From Cladosporium sp. IMV 00045 (lineage: Eukaryota; Ascomycota; Dothideomycetes; Cladosporiales; Cladosporiaceae), in contig MSJI02000449.1 in assembly GCA_001931905.2 (NCBI GenBank), forward strand, positions 1 through 28,927: 28,927 nt of DNA, given 5' to 3'. Positions within the stretch are counted from its first letter, which is position 1, and each line of letters starts with the position of its first letter. Position numbers and translations under genes: made by a program. Shown here one piece after another: positions 21,664 to 28,927 of the stretch. The notes under the pieces were generated by a model, which made no database searches, was not told where the DNA came from, and saw only the letters and a list, made by a program, of their open reading frames with translations.

Positions 21664-22034
21664 TATAATAACTCTAGGATAGTAGGAACGCGCGTAGCGC
21701 GTTACGAGGAGACTACTCTATAGTTATAGATGTAGCCCGCTCTAGAGTAGGTTACAGATTACGTAATGTGCTCTACTACTCTATTTACTCTACTACTCTA
21801 TTACTCTCGGGATAATAGAGTAGAGTATAGCTTTTACGGATCTCTTTAGTATATAGAATTAGAGTTAGTCCCTAGTTTATAGGAGCCTCGTACTTAATCT
21901 AAGTAACGAAGCTAGTACTTAAATTCACTATCTAAGTACATCGATTATTTAGATCGCTATCACTCTCTATTATTTATACCTGAGAAGCCTACCCCTTAGT
22001 TAACTTCCCGCTACTAGCTATTACCCCCTTTACA
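21664..22034 (+). repeat. 3' LTR of element C
   Basis: 371 bp, the same length as the 5' LTR and aligned without gaps. By eye about 28 positions differ and every one is a C/T or G/A transition, so the copies diverged by separate RIP hits and not ordinary drift. The GC-rich inverted repeat is preserved at 21687-21703. Confidence 0.93.
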
Positions 22035-22039
22035 CTATC
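22035..22039. other. right target-site duplication of element C (CTATC)
   Basis: An exact copy of 15080-15084 directly after the 3' LTR. Both copies have escaped change. Confidence 0.9.
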
Positions 22040-25000
22040 TTTCTAAAAGCTAAAGGCTTTTAAAGTAGTAAGGCCTACGTATATAGGGCGTATACGCTAC
22101 GACTAAGTCTAGAAGACTTATAGAGAGTAACCTATAAAATAGTAGGGAGGTTCTACGTAGTAATATTACTTTCTATAGATATAATCCTAGGGTAACTATA
22201 GAGAAAATCCTATAGAGTAGTTACTAACTCTAGGATAAACTACTAGAGATATAGGATTGATTTAGAGTTAATTTAACTCTATAGCGTAAATACGATACAT
22301 ACTATAGAAGCCTACTTAGAGTTTATAATAGTAGTATAAGTATATCTTATATCTACTATAACCTCGAAAGAAGAGGTTACTAAGAGTAATAGAGTTTTAT
22401 ACTCTTTACTACCTAATATTAAAGACTTTATAGACGTCTTCGATATAGACCTATAGAAGATATAGAAGAAGATAGTAGATATAGTTTATCTTATCTACTT
22501 TAAACCTAATATAGTACTACTATTTTAGCTACTTTATAACCTCTCGAAGTTAGAACTCGAGGAGTTAAGGAACTACTTAGAAAAGGCTACTATAAATAAG
22601 TAGATCTAGCGTAGCGCTAGTAAGGTAGAAGCTCCTATCCTTTTCGTACTAAAGAAGGATAGGTTACTATAGCTCTATATAGACTATAGAGGCTTAAACG
22701 CTATTATAATAAAGGATTATATACTACTTCTACTAATAAGTAAAACTCTTAATAGACTAAGTAGAGTAAAAGTCTTTTTAGCGCTTAATCTTAAAGACGC
22801 CTATTACTATATTTCTATCTACTAAGGTAATAAGTAGAAGATAGCTTTTCGAACGCGTTATAGTTATTTCGAATATCTAGTTATACTCTTTAGCTTAATA
22901 AATACGCTAGCTATATTCTAGGCGTATATTAATAAAGCCTTAGTAGGATACCTAGATAACTTCTACGTAGTCTACCTAGATAACATTCTAATCTATAGTA
23001 AGACCTATAAGGAGTATATATACTACCTTTATTTAGTCCTAGAATAACTCTAGAAGTATACCCTCTATATAAACCCGAAGAAGTATTACTTCTTTATAGA
23101 GTAAGTAGAGTTCCTAGGGTTTATTATATCTAGTACTAGCGTATCGATAGATTAACGCCGGGTTAGTATAATTAGGGAGTAGCTAGAGCTAGAGTTATAC
23201 TATATAGTTTAGTAGTTCCTAGAGTTTACTAACTTCTACTAGAGGTTTATATACGCCTATTTAAGAATAGTATAGCTACTAACTAACCTCCTAAAGAGAC
23301 TAGTAGATAGTTAGAAGCCTAGTAAGCTTAAACTAAGTAATAGAGAAAGAGTAGCTTTCTAGAGAGTATATAATACCTTTATAAAAGCTCCTATCCTAGT
23401 CTACTATAACCTAGAAAAATCCCTATAGCTTAAAACTAATACTTCTAGTTTCGCTTTTACTATAATCCTCTTCTAGCTCTATAGTCTAAAAGAAGAGAAT
23501 CTCTAGTAGCATCCTATAGCCTTTTAGTTAAAGAAGTTTATCTCTATAGAGTAGAAGTATAAAACGTATAACTAAGAGCTACTAGTAATTATAGGTACTT
23601 TTAAGTATTAGCGATACTACCTCGAAAGCACTATATACTTAGTACGTATACTTACTAACTATAATAACTTTAAAGGGTTTATAACCCTTAAGTAGTTAAA
23701 TAGAAGGTAGGCTTAATAAGCTACTTTTCTCGCCTTATTTAACTTCGAAATTAAATATCGTATAAGGAAGAATAACTCTACTAATACGCTATCGAGGTAA
23801 CTAGACTATAAACTAGCTAAGGACTCTAAGACTACTCTTTTACTTATACTCTAGGAGAAGTTAAACTACTAGGTATTAGAATAGAGCTAGAGCCTATCGA
23901 CCTTACTTTATAGAGTAGTCGCGATAATAGGTTTGTAATAAGAGGATAAAGTTAATTTACTAAAGATCTCTACTTTCTATTAAGAATTATAAAAGACTTT
24001 ACTAAGAAAAGTAGTAATTACTTTAGTAAAAGCTAAATATCCTTATAAAGCGCTTTTAGCTAATATTAAGGATATAATTAGGCTCTTAACTAAACCCGAA
24101 TAGGTAAAGGCGATAAGTAATACGTAGCGTAGTTACTATACTAGCGTAGCGTACGCGCTACGTAATAGCCTCTTTTATAAGGATAATACTATTTATATTC
24201 CTAAGGATTCTATACTATAAGCGGAATTATTAAAAAGATACTATAATAACCTACTTACTAGTTATTTTAGTATTATAAAGACTATTAAATTAATTTAATA
24301 GAAATACTTCTAGAAGGACCTTAGAAAGGATATCTAGGAATATATAAATTTATATATAATTTACTAAAGGACGAAAGTAAGGCGCTATAAGCTATATAGA
24401 GAAATAATAGTATTACTAATACTAGAAGAACTATTCTAAGAGTTAGCTATAGACTTTATCGTAGACCTACTTCTAAGTAGGTATAGAGATAATATAAGTA
24501 ACTCTATCTTTATAGTTATTAATAGATATATAAAAATGTCTAAGTATATTCCTTATAAGAAGACCTATATAGCTAAGGAGCTATATATATTAATCTTTAA
24601 ATATATTATATATAAATATAGTATACTAAAAAGAATTATATTAGACTAAGGATTAGTATTTATAAGTAAGTATTAGTTAAGCGTATACTACGCTATAAAG
24701 GTAAAGTAATAGCTAAGTATAGCCTTCTACCTATAAATAGATAAGTAAATAGAAAGGGAAAATTAAGCGCTTAAATAGTACTTACGTTACTTCTATACTA
24801 ACTACTAGGATAATTAGATAGACCTCTTATATATAGTAGAGTTTACTAGTAATAACTACGTATCTACTACGCTAGGAGTAAGTCTATTCTACGCTCTTAT
24901 AAGCTATAATCCCTCTATTTATACTATATTAACTCGAGATAAGTTTCCTAAAAAGGGGGTACTAATAGCTAAGGAGCGTATTTAGTAACTAGAGTATAAA

Positions 25001-25603
25001 TAAGCTATAATAGAGAAGATATAGAAGTAAGCTTAAAAAGTATAAACGTAGTATTATAATAAGACCTATAAACCTTAGACCTATAAGGTTAGAGATCTAG
25101 TCTTACTTTCTTTAAAGAATATTAAGTTAAAACTCTTTATAAAGAAACTATTTTTATACTTTATAGGACCCTATAGAGTTATTAACTCTATAGGCTCCTA
25201 AGTATACTAGCTAGTACTACTAAAAGAGTTCTTAAGAATATATAATGTATTCTATATATCCCTCCTAGAACTATAGAGCTAGTATAGTAATAGCATAGAG
25301 ATACTAATACCTATAGTACTAGATACTAAAAGTAAACCTAAGTAGGAGGTAGAAGTAATCCTTAAGGAATAAAAAAGAAAAGAAGTAATTTAGTACCTAA
25401 TTAAGTAGTAAGGGTAGCCTAATACTTATAACTAATAGGAACTAGAAAGTAACCTAGAAGGCTCTTAGAACTTAATTAGAGAATATAAGAAAAGTAAGAA
25501 GAAGTATTAAACCTCTATTACTATAGGTATATAGCGATAGTAGGCTAATATTAAAGGGAGTAGGAGTTTTCTCCTACTTAACTATTTACGAAAAAGAAAA
25601 TAA
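22040..25603 (+). pseudogene. pol: element B pol, 3' part: protease end, RT, RNase H, integrase, chromodomain-like tail
   Basis: This continues the protease interrupted at 15084. The segment after the junction (KAYVYRAYTLRLSLEDL) leads to a retropepsin C-terminal motif, DIILG (22178-22192). The RT (about 22600-23150) includes LYIDYRGLNAIIIKDY and a catalytic box reading YLDN at 22973-22984, where the second Asp is lost by TpG to TpA. RNase H lies at about 23420-23830. Integrase (about 24200-24900) has first Asp at 24452-24454 (AIDFIVDL), a recognisable second Asp (ILD) and Glu (IERE). A chromodomain-like tail (25346-25470) shows EVEVILKE, YLIK and ELESNLEG. One frame runs to tandem TAA codons at 25601-25606 after LRKRK. 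Stops from Gln and Trp codons are frequent; no coding indel was noticed. Confidence 0.88.
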
Positions 25604-25606
25604 TAA

Positions 25607-27600
25607 CTAAGATAGTATTCTACTACTACTAATAAATAACTTATTTAGCTTTAAGAACTATATACTCTAGAAAAATAATACTCTCTTCTAGGATAATAAT
25701 ACTTATACTATTTTTCCTAAGAGGCTAGTAGCGCGCCTCCTTAATAACCTAGCTCTTATCTAGCGCGAAGCTAGCGCTACCTATATTACGAATACGCTCC
25801 TTAGTTTATCTATTAATAGTATAATATAATATATACTTCTACTAGATTATAAGTACTTTATAAAGAAAGATAATTTAAAATACACTATTCCTTAGAGTAA
25901 ACTTAGAGCTCTAGAACTTAGAGTAGAATTAGGTAGCCTTATAAGGCTTATTACTAATATAACCGGAATAGCTAATCAGGTTAGGCTACTAAACGTAATA
26001 GGGTAGAGTTAGTATAGTATTATTATTACGCTTTTACTACTCTAACTATTAGTAGTTAAAGGTAATATAGATATCCTTATAAAAGTAGAAAGGCAAATCC
26101 TAGTATAGCTACTACCTAGCCTTAATAGTCTTAAATAGGCGACCTAGTAGTTTAAGGTAAAAGCTATTAATATCGAGTAGGTACTAGAATTAGTAGGGCC
26201 TAATAGGTATAGGCGAGTTAGATATAGGGTTATTATTATTAAGCGAGTATATACTAGACGTAGAGGTATTATAAAAGCTCTATAGTAACGTTATAGTTTC
26301 ATTCTACGTATAGACTTCTACTTCTTACGCCTACCTTATATTAAGTTTCTTATATATAATAGATCTCTTATAGTTAGTAAGGTTATTATATAGCCTCTTA
26401 TCTATACTAATCTCTATACCTATAAGCTTATTACGCTAGTAGTTATCTAGACTAGGCGTAAAGTTATTAGATATCTAGCGTAGTAGTAGCGTAGTAGTAG
26501 CGTAGACTAGGTCTATTATAGTATAGTAAATAGAGTAAAGAACCTCTTTATTAGATAGGGAGCTACTACCCTCTTAAGCATTATTATTATTAATAATAAT
26601 AGTAGTCTCCTAGGTAAGACTAGTAGAGGTATAGAAGGCTTTTAAGGTAGAATAATAAGAAAGGCTAGTAGTTAGTTTCCTAGAGAGACTTAGAAACGTA
26701 GAAGTAGCGTAAAATAGTAATACTAATACTATACTAGTATCCTAAATAATAGAGTTACTCTTAGTTGCTTTAGCGCTCTTTATAATATATAGTAGGTCTT
26801 CTAAGAAGACTAGTTAAGTAAGGCTATTAATCTAGTAGCTATAGCGCTCTTAGATCTTATTAATAAGAGGAATAAGCTCCCTAGTAGAATACTAGTTAGG
26901 TATACTCTTAACTTCTTTCTTAGTAAGGTTCTTTATTATCTAGAAAAGTATTAGTAGTCGTTATAGGAGCGTATAGGTAGCGCGAAAGTATTATAAAGTA
27001 TACGAACCTAGAAACCTAGATTAACTATCGATTCTATATATATACGTATACGCTAAAGCTCTTCTATATATATATACCTAGTTATATCCTTAGAGCTAGT
27101 ACTAGTATTATAAGCGCCTTTCTTAGGCGTAGCTATATTTCCTATAGTCTTATAGTAGCTAATCTAGAACGTATAGAGCTTACTAATAAAGGCGTCGTAT
27201 ATATCTTCGAAATTAGAGTAAGCTTAAAGAACCTTATCTATATTATTACTATCTAGGAGCCTACGCTATATAGACTATACGTAGACTACTATATTAAAGA
27301 GAGTAATAAGAGTAGTTTAGTAAAAGAAGTAATACTTCTTATAGCTATTATTATAGCTCTTATAATAACGTATAGTAATAAGATTAGGATCTCTACCTAT
27401 ATAAACATTTCCTATTTAATAGTTAGCGTCGTTATAGTAGCGTAGAGCTATTATACTTACTATACTTTATATAGTAAGCGCATTTCTTATAAACTTCCTA
27501 AAGAAAGGCTTAGTTAGTAATTATAGTAGTAGTCTTAATAATAAGAGACTAGTTAGGACGTAAATTAGTATTAGCCTAACTCTTCCTTTTTATAAACTTA
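25607..27600. other. element B extra segment, left part, coding strand ambiguous
   Basis: About 2 kb after the pol end that a minimal Gypsy element would not have. The AT-rich decay leaves coherent-looking but unidentifiable frames on both strands. On the plus strand there is ITNIIGIANQVRLLNVIG near 25950. On the minus strand between about 27000 and 27480 there are NVYIGRDPNLITIRYYKSYN and SNNIDKVL. No domain could be named. An 11-bp tandem repeat, TAGCGTAGTAG (2.7 copies), lies at 26476-26505. It could be an antisense accessory gene or another decayed insertion. Confidence 0.4.
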
Positions 27601-28335
27601 GGCTTAGTAGCTATTATAACTAAGGTCTTCGAGTATAGCTTACTACTAATCTAGCGTAGCGTAGTTACCTTCCTAGCGCTAGTCTTAGTAGGAGGCTTTA
27701 TAGTCTTAGAGCTCTTTTTACTTATAAGAGCTTCTTTCTTATACTCTTTATTTTTAGGCTCTAACTTAACTTCCTCTTCCTCTTTATTATTATTACTAGC
27801 TTCTTCTTCTTTAGTATCTTTAGTATAGACTCTTTTACTAGGCTTAGAAGGAGTATCTTTAGTAGCCTTATATTTACTTTATTTCTTAGAAGAAATAGAT
27901 AGAGTAGGTTTATAAGTACTAGATAATAGAGTAGTAATAGTACTACGCTTCTTCTTCTTAGAGGTAGTATTATTATTATTATTATTTATATTATCCTTAT
28001 TATCCTTCTTATCCTTATTATTCTCTTTAGTATTATTATCTTCCTTAGTAGAGCTAACCTTAGCGCCTTCTTTATATTTAGGAGTAGGAACCTTTCTTTT
28101 CTTCTTAGCGTTAGCGTTAGTATTAGCGTTATAGTAGCGCCTAGTAGTTATAGCCCTATTATCGATATTATTAGAAAAAGTAGAGCAACCTACTTATTAG
28201 TTACTAGTCCTCTTAGGCGTAGTTATAGGTTTAGTAGCCTTACTAGTAGCTAGCTTATAAATACTACTATACTTAGGAGGTATAGTAGTAATTAATAGAT
28301 TCTTATAAGTAAGTATTATAAAAGGTATACGAATA
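27600..28335 (-). pseudogene. antisense Lys/Asn/Thr-rich ORF in element B, RIP-inactivated
   Basis: The minus strand reads as one hydrophilic frame from about 28335 (a possible former ATG as ATA) down to at least 27600, with few stops, nearly all TAA/TAG. Segments include LLITTIPPKYSSIYKLATS, RRYYNANTNANA, then KKKRKV at 28106-28089, which resembles an SV40-type nuclear-localisation signal. An Asn run (about 27968-27990), KKKKRSTIT and KEEEEVKLEPKNKEYKKE follow. The opposite strand in the same phase would give an unlikely Leu/Ser-rich protein. Composition suggests a disordered basic nuclear protein. No folded domain or zinc cluster was found. The frame may continue leftwards with a shift near 27480. 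Its position between pol and the 3' LTR matches the antisense frame of element C. Confidence 0.45.
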
Positions 28336-28339
28336 GTAT

Positions 28340-28760
28340 ATAATAGGTAAGTAAAAGAGAAGGCGTATTAGAGATAAAAAAGGTTTATTACTAAATAAGA
28401 AAATAAATATCTAAGTAAGTAGAGTAAATATTAATATTCTACTCTACTATTACGCTAGCGCTCTACTACTTACGTAGCGTTACTATACTACCTTACCTAA
28501 ATAATATACTCTATAATAATAATCCTAATAATAAATATTAGGATATAAGAGTAGTAGCTTAAATATATCTACTTCTCTAAGGTATATACTATACTAGTTA
28601 TATTCCTTATACGCCTAAGGTATAAAGTAAAGTCTTACTAATAAAGTATATTATTAAAGTATTTTACTCTTATATAACTCTATCGCAACGCTATCGCTAC
28701 TATAGAGTCTCTATATTATCTTTAAGAGGCTAAAGATATCTTCTCTAAAAGAGAAGTAGT
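28340..28760. other. element B spacer before the 3' LTR
   Basis: AT-rich RIP-mutated sequence with no recognisable frame. A weak purine-rich run (AAAAGAGAAGTAG, 28747-28759) directly before the LTR is a candidate polypurine tract. Confidence 0.4.
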
Positions 28761-28927
28761 TATAATAACTAGATATAGAGTCTAATAGCTACTATTATCT
28801 AGATTATAACTTTACCTATTTTATATATAATCGTTAAGAGATCGCTAGTTAGCTAACTACGACTCTACTATAATAGTTTCTTATATATACGACGTTTCTA
28901 TATTAAAAGCGAAAGTAGCTTTTAGTT
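28761..28927 (+). repeat. 3' LTR of element B, cut by the window end
   Basis: It starts TATAATAACTAGA and aligns gap-free with 13384-13550. The differences are all transitions. The 14-bp palindrome TAGTTAGCTAACTA recurs at 28846-28859. The remainder of the LTR and the right target-site copy lie outside. Confidence 0.88.

Larger units (their letters stand above)
15085..22034 (+). mobile_element. element C: complete, RIP-inactivated Ty3/Gypsy retrotransposon with chromodomain and antisense ORF
   Basis: The youngest insertion: 6950 bp, bounded by two 371-bp LTRs and flanked by CTATC copies. The order is 5' LTR, gag, pol (protease, RT, RNase H, integrase, chromodomain), an antisense frame, a polypurine tract and 3' LTR. 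The pol order and integrase-linked chromodomain match chromovirus-type Gypsy elements. It keeps clearly more CpA and TpG than A, B or the 5.6-9.2 kb region, fitting a later arrival with less accumulated RIP. No coding indels were seen, only transitions. I could not identify a tRNA primer-binding site after the 5' LTR. Confidence 0.93.
13384..28927 (+). mobile_element. element B: RIP-inactivated Ty3/Gypsy element containing element C, 3' end cut by the window
   Basis: Delimited on the left by an LTR starting at 13384. The same LTR start recurs at 28761, 167 bp before the window ends, aligned without gaps. Inside are gag, a protease split by element C, RT, RNase H, integrase, a chromodomain-like tail, and then about 3.1 kb of extra sequence before the 3' LTR. 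Subtracting element C and one target-site copy leaves at least about 8.6 kb, long for a Gypsy element because of that extra segment. It inserted into A and was later entered by C. Confidence 0.88.

Noticed and set aside
5646..28927. AT-rich block as a centromere, telomere or mitochondrial insertion
   Set aside because: Readable Gypsy gag-pol frames, LTRs and CpA-specific depletion explain the composition; no telomere repeats or mitochondrial genes were seen.
1..28927. CRISPR arrays, bacterial operons, rRNA or tRNA genes
   Set aside because: No regularly spaced repeats, Shine-Dalgarno-led gene clusters or cloverleaf-like sequences were found by eye; the content is fungal.

Overview
The window looks like a filamentous ascomycete (Pezizomycotina) genome, perhaps a dothideomycete; the class is inference. 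It has two sharply different compartments. Positions 1 to about 5645 have balanced base composition and gene-like sequence. From about 5646 to the end (23.3 kb) the DNA is very AT-rich and almost stripped of CpA and TpG. That is the signature of repeat-induced point mutation (RIP), a pezizomycotine genome defence that turns CpA into TpA in repeated DNA.

Euchromatic side: a possible partial gene at the left edge; a broken alpha/beta-hydrolase gene (about 509-1275, minus strand) with one nonsense codon in the nucleophile elbow and three frame changes; a 1.75 kb stretch without a convincing gene; and one intact single-exon gene, a four-finger C2H2 transcription factor (3033-4358, minus strand). 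Its upstream region directly abuts the AT-rich block.

AT-rich side: about 3.5 kb of unidentified RIP-mutated sequence (5646-9178), then three Ty3/Gypsy retrotransposons nested inside one another, all on the plus strand. Element A (gag from about 9179, pol to 13383) is cut inside its integrase by element B (13384 to beyond 28927). Element B is cut inside its protease by element C (15085-22034). C is complete: 371-bp LTRs, a CTATC target-site duplication, gag, pol with protease, reverse transcriptase, RNase H, integrase and chromodomain, and a polypurine tract. Removing C plus one CTATC copy rejoins B's protease in frame. None of the elements can encode intact proteins: Gln and Trp codons have become stops, Cys and His zinc ligands have become Tyr, and catalytic Asp residues have become Asn.

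The most interesting observation is on the opposite strand of C. Between the chromodomain and the 3' LTR lies a decayed antisense reading frame of about 193 codons. Its Cys and Cys-to-Tyr positions spell a CX2CX6CX8CX2CX6C array, the Zn(II)2Cys6 fungal transcription-factor layout, followed by a charged probable coiled coil. Element B also carries about 3 kb of extra sequence between pol and its 3' LTR. There the antisense strand reads as a Lys/Asn/Thr-rich protein with a KKKRKV nuclear-localisation-like motif. These elements may therefore have carried antisense regulatory or nuclear accessory genes besides gag-pol.
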